Translations under genes and position numbers: made by a program
NCBI GenBank assembly: GCA_951799405.1
Contig: OX637344.1
Span: 7,192,001-7,256,000, forward strand
Length of the DNA stretch: 64,000 nucleotides
Reading direction: 5' to 3'
Source of the DNA: Agapetus fuscipes
Taxonomy: Eukaryota > Arthropoda > Insecta > Trichoptera > Glossosomatidae
Shown: one piece after another, positions 1 through 11,000 of the stretch
Numbering within the stretch: the stretch's first letter is position 1
Layout: every line of letters starts with the position of its first letter
Notes under the pieces: generated by a model
What the model was told of the DNA's origin: nothing
The model's database searches: none
Seen by the model: the letters and a program-made list of their open reading frames with translations, nothing else

Positions 1-102
1 TAGAGATAAATAATGTCTTGTGATATTTAGAAATATAATGGTTTCATTAAGTTTATGTATGCGCTCTGTTCCTTTCTTTCTTTTGTCTCCATCTTGCTCC
101 AG

Positions 103-151
103 CCTGCATATGAGTCGCATAGAATCAAACATGGCAATCTAGGATTGTTTT
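103..151 (+). CDS. Possible small exon of an unrecognised gene
   Basis: A 49-nt stretch between a strong polypyrimidine acceptor (CTCCATCTTGCTCCAG) and a strong donor (TTTT|GTAAGTAAG), open as PAYESHRIKHGNLGLF. Joined to 1519 it stays open for 31 codons. Product not recognised, and the next exon has a second, longer frame that would not join. Low confidence. Confidence 0.25.
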
Positions 152-276
152 GTAAGTAAGATGAAGTAAATATATGGAAACACAGGAAATCATTATAACA
201 TATTCATCATTTTCAAATAAAAACCTAGATGCTCATCTTTGATTTTTTACGACCCATATGATATGATATATGCATT

Positions 277-1241
277 CTTATTATTATTATTGGTAATTTT
301 TTTCTGCGCCTTTTCATGACCGTTGGTCATCCCAAAGGCGCTGAAGATTGTATGAATAAATGAGTTTTCAGGGCCCTTCTGAAAGCTGCCTCTTTTTCTG
401 TTGTCCGCAGTCCTGCTGGCAATGTGTTCCAGGCCATGGGCGCAGCAACACGGAAAGCACGATCACCAAATACGGTAGTCGGGTTTCTCCTCGGAAGCTC
501 CAGCGTGCTGCCAATTGTTTGCGTTGACCTCAGTGTCCAGCCTCTCTCGTCCACACACTTTTTCTTGATGAGCTCTTGCAGATATTCTGGAGCTGCTCCA
601 TGCAGAACCTTGTGTGTAATAACGCACAGCTTGAACGTTACCCTCTCAGGTATACGTAGCCAGTGTAGCCTTTTCAGCAGTGGAGTGATGTGGCAGAAAT
701 TGGACGAGCTATAGATGAGTCGTGCTGCTGCGTTTTGCACTGACTGTAGTCGACGCAGTTGGTAAGCTGGCTGCGCTGCATATATTGAGTTGCAGTAATC
801 AATTCTCGAGACCACAAATGCGTGTACCAAGCTCTTGATGGCATCCACTGGGAGGTATCGTTTTATTGACTTTAACTGTCTAAGGCCGAAGAAACCCACT
901 TGAACGGTCTTGCTAACGTAGTCACCAAGAGTAAGGCACTGATCAATTTGCACTCCCAGTAATCGTATGCTTTTTGCTGGCTCAATTATATTGCCGCATA
1001 TGGTGACAGGTCCTTGTTCGAGCAAGTGTTTCCTACGAGATGTTCCTATGAAAATGACTTCGGTTTTTTCTGGGTTCAGCACTAATTTATTTGCTGACAT
1101 CCATTGTTGTATGTCTTTAATGAAACTTTCCATGTTGGTTTTTAGACATTTAATATTGTCTGGTCTACAAGACGAATACAATTGGCAGTCGTCAGCATAA
1201 CAATGTATACTAATATTCCATTTTTTAACAACACCCAACAC
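277..1241 (-). mobile_element. CR1/L2-like LINE fragment A (3' half of reverse transcriptase)
   Basis: A 304-codon frame with HCYADDCQLYS (RT catalytic motif) near its start and the L2/CR1-type C-terminus ([56 protein letters not shown]). It ends in a short hairpin and an (ATT)n tail at 277-291. 5'-truncated just upstream of the YADD motif, so dead. Distinct family from copy B (about half the residues agree). Confidence 0.85.
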
Positions 1242-1485
1242 CTTTATTTTCTCAGCAGGTAAACATCACAGGTCTATATAATTGGTGTCTTTGACAACCA
1301 ATAGAAAAAAGTTCGCCTTTCCCTAGAAACCCGACCATATGACGACACAATTTTTTTGCCTTTGGCATTTGTGCTGAGTCTTTTATTACACAAAATTTCC
1401 TATTTTTTGCTATTGGAATGAGAAAAGGTTGCTACAACTATATTACAAATTATCTTAACTTAATTTTATATGTGCAGTTTCCATT
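1240..1485 (-). repeat. Left arm of a 245-bp inverted repeat
   Basis: Nearly the exact reverse complement of 3769-4018. The arms frame LINE copy B and the 1486-1690 segment. Contains the GGTCGGGTTTCTAGGGAAAG block found in other repeats here. Confidence 0.8.
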
Positions 1486-1518
1486 CTGTCCTATATGTGT
1501 GGATAACTTTTTATGCAG

Positions 1519-1692
1519 ACTCTTACAACCTTGAGAGGCTTGTCATATATCTCCGAAGCTGTGGAAATCACCGGCCTTTCCTTTACGGGAGCTTTAAAAG
1601 CAGCTTGGTGTAAGGACTATATAATTGAAGATGACTGTGGAAAGTCCGAGAGGAACCCAGCAAAGAGATCAACTATGGTAGTAAAGAATTAA
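1519..1692 (+). CDS. Possible terminal exon, product unknown
   Basis: After a TTTTTATGCAG acceptor, 57 codons are open (TLTTLRGLSYISEAVEITGL...) ending at TAA 1690-1692, exactly where the 3' tail of the neighbouring minus-strand LINE begins. A second frame is open to 1613. Composition looks coding-like but I recognise no family. The upstream part of any gene would lie across LINE debris or outside the window. Confidence 0.25.
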   Translation, partial: TLTTLRGLSYISEAVEITGLSFTGALKAAWCKDYIIEDDCGKSERNPAKRSTMVVKN

Positions 1693-3752
1693 TAATAATA
1701 ATAATAACAGGCTGATTTATTTTAAATTACACATGATAAGAGAGCGCCGTTTTTGTGTGTGTCACACCTCAAGGGCCCTCTCCGATCATGGATAAGACTT
1801 TCTAAACAAGTGTGCCTTGAGTGCTCCTCGAAATACACCCACAGATTTGGAGTTCTTCACTCCGGGTGGCAGTCTGTTCCACTCCACCGGCCCCGCAACA
1901 CGGAAAGCGCGGTCTCCGAAGTTTGTACGAATCTGACGGCGCGGCTGAACCAAATTGACTACTCCATCACCCGCAGATCTGAGTGTCTGCCTCCTAACAC
2001 CCATTTCAACAGGTGAAATCATATCAGCCAGATAAGGTGGGGCCAAGCCATTGATGGCTTTATATACCATTAAACAAACACGGAAGACCACCCTCTCCGG
2101 GAAACGAAGCCAATGAAGTTTTTTTAACAGCGGGGTGATGTGAGCGAATTTGGGAATCCCGAATATGAGTCTTGCTGCCGAATTCAACACAGATTGAAAG
2201 CGATTAAACTGTTTCTTCGGCTGACCACTATAAAGCGTCGAGCAATAGTCAATCCGAGACATCACAAACGCACTCACCAGGGTCTTAACCGCATCTGACG
2301 GCAGACATTTTCTTATTGCCTTTATTTGGCGAAGCGAAAAAAAAGAAGAAGCTATTGTGGCATCTATTTGCCTATCCAGTGTCAGGTTACGATCCAGTAA
2401 GACTCCTAGAAGTCTTACCGAATCAGAAGGCTGGATTAGCTTACCTCCTATGGAGAGTGGTACTCTATTCACCAGAAGGTGGTCACGCCTCGATGTGGCT
2501 GCCCAGAGTATCTCCGTCTTATCCATGTTTAAGATTAGGCCATTGTTACTCATCCACCCACCGACCTCCGCGATACACCCAGAGACCCTGCAACTGAGGT
2601 CCTCAGCCATGTCTGGCCGAGAATGAGAGTATATTTGCCAGTCATCTGCATATGAGTGTGCGATGAGGCCCCATTTTTCAACAATACTCTCAATCTCAGC
2701 AGTATACAATATGAAAAGGATCGGATCCAGCACAGAGCCCTGCGGGACCCCGGAAGACAGCGAGTAGGTAGGTGAAACACTATCACAAATACGCACCGCC
2801 TGTCTGCGCTCCACCAGATAGGAAGAAAACCACGCCAAAGCCCCTCCGGTCAAACCAAATGACACCTCCAATCTCTCAATAAGAATTGGGTGACTTACTG
2901 TGTCAAAGGCCGCACTCATATCAAGAAGCGCCAGTAAGGCTAGATTACCACACTCCACAGCTGATATCATATCCGATACAAGCATGAGCATACCGGTTTC
3001 TGTTGAGTGATATTTCCGGTATGCAGACTGCCTCTTAGGCATTAAGCCGCTTGCATCCAGATAGGATACCAACCGCCGCGAGACAATCCGCTCCAGCACC
3101 TTCGACAAGAATGGCAGATTTGACACAGGTCTATAATTTGAGGGATCACCGGGATCCAACTGTGGCTTTTTTAGGATTGGCGTGATGTGTGCTACCTTCA
3201 AAGACGGAGGAACAGTGGCATCCATTGATTACCTTAACAATAAATGGAGCCAGCTGTAAGATGCATTCTTTGAGTACCCAGACTGGTACAGGGTCAAGGC
3301 CACACTGCTTGTTTGGCGATCCTACCACGATCTGACACACCTCATCTATGTCAGTTAAATCAAATACTTCGAGTCGCGAAGCACTTCCAATCCTTGAGAC
3401 AGAAGTACCTGCAACCCAAGCAAAGTGCAATTGAGGTATTTTGTTTTCAAAATACGTGGCAAAATCGCAAGCAGTCGACGTCAAACCTACACCAGCCCGA
3501 GCACTCCCAGACAAGTTCTCCAGAAGCTTCCACACCTGCTGAGGGGATTTTGCCTCAGCAATCTTTCCACAATAAAAATCGGATTTCTTCTGGAGAATAG
3601 CAGACCTGTACACACCTTGAGCGTCAATCCATGATTGCCTAGTGCTACCTGGCTTACCGTTTTTAAAATTTCGCTCTAGTTTTCGCATATTGCGTTTCAG
3701 CGTACGGCATTCATTGTCAAACCAGATAGCACTGTTTCGCTCTTTGACTAAT
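1691..3752 (-). mobile_element. CR1/L2-like LINE copy B, reverse transcriptase with one frameshift
   Basis: Two overlapping minus-strand frames (about 3690-3228 and 3225-1786) together give WFDNECRTLKRN, NKQCGLDPVPVWVLK, PSNYRPVSNLPF, SAYRKYHSTET, LLALLDMSAAFDTVSH, SSGVPQGSVLDPILF, HSYADDWQIYS and the CR1/L2 C-terminus. A frameshift near 3225-3232 separates them. The endonuclease is missing and an in-frame stop lies near 3752, so it is a truncated copy. The 3' end has CTTGAGGTGTGA, then a GCGCTCTCTTATCA block and an (ATT)n tail at 1691-1704. Confidence 0.88.
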
Positions 3753-3768
3753 TAACTGGCCTTGGAAA

Positions 3769-4018
3769 GGAAACTGCACATATAAAATTAAGTTAAGATA
3801 ATTTATAATATAGTTGTATCAACCTTTTCTCATTCCAATAGCAAAACATAGGAAATATTGTGTAATAAAAGACTCCGCACAAATGCCAAAGGCAAAAAAA
3901 TTGTGTCGTCATATGGTCGGGTTTCTAGGGAAAGGCAAACTTTTTTCTATTGGTTGTCAAGGACACCAATTATATAGACCTGTGATGTTTACCTGCTGAG
4001 AAAATAAAGGTGTTGAGT
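3769..4018 (+). repeat. Right arm of the 245-bp inverted repeat
   Basis: Mirror of 1240-1485 with only a few substitutions. A diverged direct copy of its inner half follows at about 4075-4190 (GGTTGCTAGGCAAAAG, then GCCTGTGATGTTAGC). Confidence 0.8.
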
Positions 4019-4190
4019 CAATTAAGAGCTTTGTGTAGTTAATTTTACATGTGATGAATGGTGCCAGCAAAAATGACAAGGGTAAAAAATGTGATGTCAC
4101 CTGGATGGGTTGCTAGGCAAAAGCTAACTAATATTTTTAGTTTGGTTGCTAAGAACCTTAGTCACACTAGCCTGTGATGTTAGCTCGCTG

Positions 4191-4737
4191 AATTTCATTT
4201 CACATCTGGAATCTTATTCCGACTCGTTTTGAGTTTTGTGTTGTTTCTTTATCTTTTGATGAATTGTGCTTTTCACTATCAAATTGTCCATATTTTGTAT
4301 AAACTAGTTTGTATGTTGATTTTTAAATCTTAAACTTACTGTAATGTAGGTGTGTTTATTCTATAAGCCAATGCATAATTTACTGGAATGAAAGTATTGT
4401 ATTACGAATTAAGTATTTTTATTGTTTTATGAAATTTGTAAATATGTTCAAGTAAAGTAAAATATTAACAAATCTCATAGAGTTGTTTGTAAAAAACCCT
4501 CAATACAAAATTATAATTAAAAAAGATAAAGGTATTCCAAAAAATTTAATCAGGTAAGAATAGCTTATGTTGAAGTAGGACGACGTCTTAAATTGCCAAA
4601 TTCTTAAAGTAATAGTGCATCATTTTGTATTAAAGTTATGTTTTCTTATAGAGAGACATCCTTTCCGATTTGATTTTGTGAATGTAAAGTTGGTTTGTAT
4701 AAAATAAATACATTGTTGTCTTGCAATAGTAAATTTG
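4191..4737. other. Intergenic, nothing recognised
   Basis: AT-rich sequence between the repeat block and the HELZ 3' end. No open frame, RNA gene or repeat was recognised. Confidence 0.5.
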
Positions 4738-4743
4738 TTTATT
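4738..4743 (-). promoter_or_regulatory. Candidate HELZ poly(A) signal
   Basis: AATAAA on the minus strand, about 500 nt past the HELZ stop. The AT-rich stretch 4744-5247 would be the 3' UTR. Other weaker hexamers exist, so this is a guess from position. Confidence 0.35.
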
Positions 4744-5247
4744 AAAATAATTTTAAGATTACATCACTGTGAGTTTTGCCCGCTAGACTTTACGTGTCCT
4801 GCATTATTTTTGAGCATTTTCTATAAAATATGTAAATGCACGAATGCGCCACATTGCCTGTTGGACAGTGAGATAATCATCGGACAGTACAAATATTCAA
4901 CTAAACTAACAAGATAATTTTTGGGTTTTTTTCTTTTACATTTTTTTTTGTTTACTAAATATTAACTAAGTGTAATATACATAATTTGTTTTTTTTCTTT
5001 ACTAATTTCACCAGTGCACCGAGGTGCCGTGGCTTTTGATTTCATCATTTTTTTTTCTTTAAATATTGAATAACTGATTTACAAATCACATTGAATATTA
5101 CTCAAAACAGTCACATTCTACTAGCGTCAGCGATCATTTACACGTCAACGGAGAGATTGCACGATTTCGGTTATCGTCTAGAACAAATTCACATGATTCG
5201 ATAATACAAAATAATAGAAAAATGTCTGTCGGGGTTGACCTTAAGAG

Positions 5248-8045
5248 TTAGTAATCAAAATAATTGTACAATCCGTGGGGGTGCGGTTTATGACCGAAAT
5301 CTCGAAGGACAGCGAAGGGGTCCACTTTGTCTTCGTCGGGTTTGGGAGTGGTTTGCCTAAGGACACTAGCGTAAGTCGTGCCATCAGCATCTGAGGAATC
5401 CAGTTGGGTTCCGTTGAGTGGCCGGGAGAAATCAGGGTTGAGTTGCTGATGTTGATGGAGACGGTGCGGCTGAGACATGTTCACGTTCATAGGCATGCGG
5501 AGATCATTCATGTTCATGTTCCCGTTCATCATAGCCCGATCAGTCATGGGCATGTGCTGTGGCAGATGTGGGACTTCGTTTTGTTGTAAGCTGAAGGCGC
5601 GGGCGTAACCAGCAAATGCTCCTGTGCTTGTGTTCTGCTTGTCTAGAGTTTCCAGCAGACCTTGAGCCAGTGGGGCCTCGTTTTGGTTAGGCTGCATGCT
5701 GAGGCTGGATTGCCCTGCTTGACGCCGGTACAGAGGAATAGATTGCGTCATTGGCTTGCTGTTGGGCCACGGCCACTCAGGTAAAACAGCCTCGTGTGGG
5801 CCGAGGTTCCTCTGCTGCATGACCTTTTCTTCCCTCGGTCGGTTGAGATTCTGGTTGTACATGCTCCCCCCGCCCAGCATCATGGAAACGTCGAAGTCCC
5901 GCGAGAATTGCTTGCTGTTCATGAGTTGATTGATGCTCTGCTTGTTGTCCGGCATGTTCCACGATCGCTCCATATCGTTCGGGGGAGGGATGCTGGTGTG
6001 TCCGTTGGGGATATTGAAATTCATGTATTGCTGGTTGTGATGAGAATTCTTATCGGAGAAAATGTTTTCGAGGTTCCTCGAGTAATCGTTGGTGTTGAGG
6101 AATGCTTCTGAGGGTGGGGGAGGTGCTAGTTTAGGGGGAGGGGGAGCAGGAGGGGCCATGCTCCTCTGTAGCAGCAGTTCCATAAACCTCGCTGCACACT
6201 CCGGCCCTTGGGTCTCCATTAGATGTCGATACCACTGAACTTGCGTCTCTTGTCCTTCATTGCAAATATCCTGTAAGGTCACATGCGGGGGCAGGATTGA
6301 GTGAATTTCACGAATACCAACATCTGGGGGCGGCGGAGGTTTTTCTGGGAAGTGGACATTTTGCAGGAACTGAATGTGATCTTTCTCTTGGGGCATGAAA
6401 GGAATATTTTGCTCCAATTGATATTTGGAATTCATAGGGAATGGAATTCTTTCAGGGGGCATGTTTATTGGCGGTTCTTTGAAGAACGCCGATGATATAA
6501 GATCATTGGTGAGGAAATTGTCTACAGGGAAAGTGTTGGGAATGGGCGAGGCGTCAGGGCTGATTCTTTGCTGAGAGGGAGGCATTGGGAGGAAGGATTG
6601 GTTCTTGCTCTGTTGGGGCTGCGGAGTCAGTAGGTGAGGCAGCATGCTGGATCGGGAGACCATCGCAGGATGCAGGGGGCGGTGGGAGGCAGAGGGGGGC
6701 GGGGGCTCTTGGGGTTTCTTGCTAGGAGGCTTGTTGGGCCATGTGGGGGTGCTACGCTCACTGGGAGAGTTCATTGAGAAGGAACCAACTCCCCAAGGGT
6801 TGCTGCTCTGTCCTGCGGAGTGGAAGGTCAGCGCAGGAGGAGCAGGGGGCTGCTGGAGAGGGGCACGGTTCATTGGGAACATGTTTACATTTTGCTGCTG
6901 GTTATTTCCGCTGGCAAAGTAATAAAGTGGATATCTTATCATGGGTGTGTTGCTTGAGCCGATCAGCGGCTGAATCTGTCCGGAGCTGGGTTGTCTTATA
7001 TTTGCAGAGTTCATCTGTGATCCTGGCATTGGGATTGCAACAATGTTGGACTGGTTTGCTATTGGGCTGGACATTTCGCCCGTCTGCAGCTTGAGGTACG
7101 CCTCTGGTTGCATGGCTCGTGGAACAAACTCTGGTGCCAAGGGATTGAGGGTGTACGTCTTCTTCAGCTCCACTCCGTCTAATTGTGAACGCAACAGCGA
7201 CCAGGTTATACCAAAGAGGCTTTTGTTGTCATTGCAGATTTGGATAAAACGTTCCCAGACTTTCCTGCAGCGTCCTATAGAGCAGAGAGCAACGGGGTCT
7301 CCTACTACCGCTACTAGACTTTGAGCTCGAGTAATTGCGGTGTTCAAAAGTTTTCTATTTGATAAAAAACCATAATCCAACTCGGACGCTGCTTGGCAAG
7401 TCCGTCGTGTACGTACAGTCGATAAAAACACGGCACGGAACTGTTTTCCTTGGACATTCAAAACTCTTTCAACAGATATTCCGGCCATTCGGCGTTTTCT
7501 GAGTTCGGATCGAATTCGGAACACTTGATCAGCGTAAGGAGTCATGATTCCTATGCTCTGCTCATCCACTTTTCCCCAAGCAGTCGGCCACCGCCTCCTC
7601 AACTCACATATCCTCTCAACAACTTCATAAACTTCACTATTATTATAAAACGCTGTCGAGTTTTGGTCTTGCACATCTTCGCCTCTTGTCGTGAAGAAAG
7701 TGAGGGGGTAGAACTTTTCGTGTCTTGGTTGTTTGCCACTGGATATCAGCATCTGTTCATAGAATAGTTCCGAGGTAAAGTTAATGATGGCCTCGTGGGC
7801 CCTGTAGTTTTCGCAGAGCAGAATCTTGCATGGGAAGTTGTTGGGGTAATGCTCGTAGAGTCTCTCTAGGAGGGAAATGTGCAGGTTGCGGTCCTTGGCA
7901 AACTGGGAGAAGAGCTCGGGGCTGAGCTGCATGTGGTCCCCGGCCAGGACTATGCGGGACTGAGGGGTGGCCAGCGCCAGAGGCATCAGGGCTTCACTCT
8001 CCATGGCTTGCGCCGCTTCATCCAGTAAGATGTGAGTGAAATAAC
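5248..8045 (-). CDS. HELZ: HELZ exon 8: helicase C-half, PAM2 and disordered tail
   Basis: A single 2798-nt last exon. It opens with [13 protein letters not shown] (motif II), runs through [27 protein letters not shown], the motif V region [17 protein letters not shown], and [16 protein letters not shown] (motif VI), then PAM2 [10 protein letters not shown]. About 600 residues of low-complexity tail follow, rich in Pro, Gln, Asn and Met, with several PPPP runs. The stop follows YNYFDY. Confidence 0.95.
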
Positions 8046-11000
8046 CTGAAACAAAACATAAAATACGCATAAAAAATGAAGGTTTGATGAGGAATAATCA
8101 AACATGAATTGATAAGGCATTAATTTTCTAGCCCTTTATTATTAAAAACATTAAAAAAAAACTAGTGTGTGGTTACAGAATGAGTACAATTTTGTTATAG
8201 GTACTAATTACTTGGAATATGAAGTTCATTAACATAACCAGTCCTGGGCTGGCAGTCTCAACACAAACGGTAGATCCTACCTACCGATTGTCGTTCAGAT
8301 TAGTATGAACACCTTTCAATCTCTAATCAGCTGTTCACCTGCGGCCATTTTGTTTATTTTTTTTGTATGGGGACAGGTAACGACGGTAAGCGGTATCAAT
8401 GCGAGTCTCGACATTGTCAGCTACCGGAATGATAGGTCGCCAAATGTACCGAGTGACGTTTAGGTACTTTTTTATGAAATACGTAGAATTATTAATCAGC
8501 TGTTCACCTGCGGCCATCTTGGATATTTTTTTGTATGGCGACAAGTAACGATGGTAAGTATTATCAAAGTAAGTCTCGGCAGTCAGCTACCGGTCATGAT
8601 AGGTCGCCAAATCAATTGAATGACGTTTAGGTACTTTGTAAGAAATACGTAGAATTATTGATCAGCTGTTCCCTTGACGCCATTTTGTATGGATTTATTG
8701 TATGGACACGGTCAACGTATCTTCTCTACTAGGTCTATCATTCATTATTGTTGACCAAATCTGCCGCTATGATATGCCAGCAGCCTTCGACGTATATAAC
8801 CTAAGTTGCAGGGTTTATGACGCTTATTTAGAAAGTTCACGTGTAGCATGAGTAAACACGAACTTCCGCGTATTTGCTCGTGATTAAAATTTACGAAATA
8901 AATAAAATAAATAAACAATTAACAAAATAAATTTAATAAAAATAAATAAAAACAAAGTTAAATTAAAATTAAATTAAATAAATCCAAAAATGGTATTCTA
9001 AGTTATATAATCATATATATATTATAAATATCATAAATCCGTAATCAAAGATGTATTGATATTCAAGGGGATCATATTTAATGCACGCTCACAAGCAGAC
9101 ACGTGTAAGTTCGCTCTTTTACAGGCTGCATGTGTACGTATAAAATAAACGAAACCTCACGTGAAAATAAACCCTGCATTTTTTTTCCGACCTTCTCTGA
9201 ACCAGAGGTGGCATTTGCAAAGTGAACCATTTTTGAAACTATGGTGGTTCAGCCTCATACCGACCTATACGTCAAGAAATTAACTATTTTCTTATCAAAT
9301 CTAATCTAAGTTGCAAAGATATGTTACAATGGAGATTCACATTACATGCATTTTCACAACCAGACACGTACAAGTTCGCGCTTGCACATGCCGCATGTGA
9401 ACCTACAACATAAAACCATCTCAAATGGACATACACCCAGCAAGTCTTGCCGTCTTTCCCTGAGACAGGGGGGGCATTGGCAAAGTGAACCATTTTTACA
9501 GCATGGGTGGTCAGCCGCATACCAACCTATAAGTCAAGGAACCTTTACCCTTACCATTTTAATTTTCTTAATGTAATTTATAAGTTTTATTCTTCTTTAC
9601 TGTTTTTTTAAATATTGTTTTATGAATTTTATTTAGTGTAAAATTTATTCCTTGTCTTGTAGGTTGATATGAGGCTAAACACCCACATTGTAAAAAAATG
9701 TTTCACTTTGTTAAAGTCACCTCTGTTTCAGGTAAAGTCGGCAAAAGTTGCAGTGCTTATGTTCATCTGAAATTTGGGTTTTTATATTCTAGGTCCACAT
9801 GCAGCATGTGTAAGCGAGAACATATACGTGTCTGCTTATGGTAATACATTTAATACTCGTATAAATCTTAAATGTAATTTCGTACTTTAAAAAAAACATA
9901 GATAAGAATATTTCAAATCACTGCAGATACTAGTTTACTCCAATCGTTTGCGTATCAGGCAGTTCGATTTGCTTGATATGCTACCATAAATATGGTAGTT
10001 ACCACGAACGTTACCGTCAGTTGAGTCTACCAAAGCTCGTTAACATTGTACCGATGAAAGGTATTAAACTATTCGACCAATCATATGCACGCATTGACAC
10101 CTAGCGGCGCTATTGCAAGCTTTCAAATAGGTATCTCTAACGTACCGTCGACGATAACATGCTATCTACCGTCCTGATGAGACTGCCTGCGCTGCAAACA
10201 AAATTTTACTCAATCTCTAACCACATGCTAAGTTTATTTTTATTTTTCAAGCATCTTCTTTGTGAAAGAAGCAATCTCATACATCTATGGACAATTAATA
10301 AATGAGCAATTTATAAGATCATAGTATTGGGTTTTTATATTGTAGGTCCACATGCGGCATGTGTTAGCGCGAAATTATACATATCTGCATGTGGGAATGC
10401 ATTTAGTATAAATCTTAAATGATATATATCTTTGCAGCTTAGATAAGATTAGATTAGATAGTCCATACTGTGGGCAGCCACATCTAGGCGTGACCACCTA
10501 CTAGTGAATGGAGTACCACTCTCCATAGGAGGTAAGCCTTCTGATTCAGTGAGACTTCTAGGAGTCTTACTGGATCAAAACCTGACACTGGAAAGGCAAA
10601 TAGATGCCACAATAGCTTCCTCTTTTTTTCACTTCGCCAAATAAAGGCTATTAAAAAATTGTGTCTACCGTCAGATGCGGTCAAGACCCTACTGGGCGCG
10701 TTTGTGATGTCTCGGATTGACTATTGCTCAACGCTTTATAGTGGTCAGCCAAAGAAGCAGTTCAACCGCTTTCAATCTGTGTTGAATTCGGCAGCAAGAC
10801 TCATTCGGGATACCCAAATCCGCTCACATCACTCTGCTGTTAAAAAAACTACATTGGCTTCGTTTCCCGGAAAGGGTGGTGTACCGTGTTTGTGTGATGG
10901 TATTATTATTATTTTTATATCAGGCTAATTTATTTTAAATTACAAATGATAAGAGAGCCCCGTTTTCGTGTGTGTCACACCTCAAGGGCCCTCTCCGATC

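Noticed and set aside
5404..7324. Several plus-strand open frames opposite the HELZ last exon
   Set aside because: They are shadows of the conserved minus-strand HELZ coding sequence with no homology of their own.
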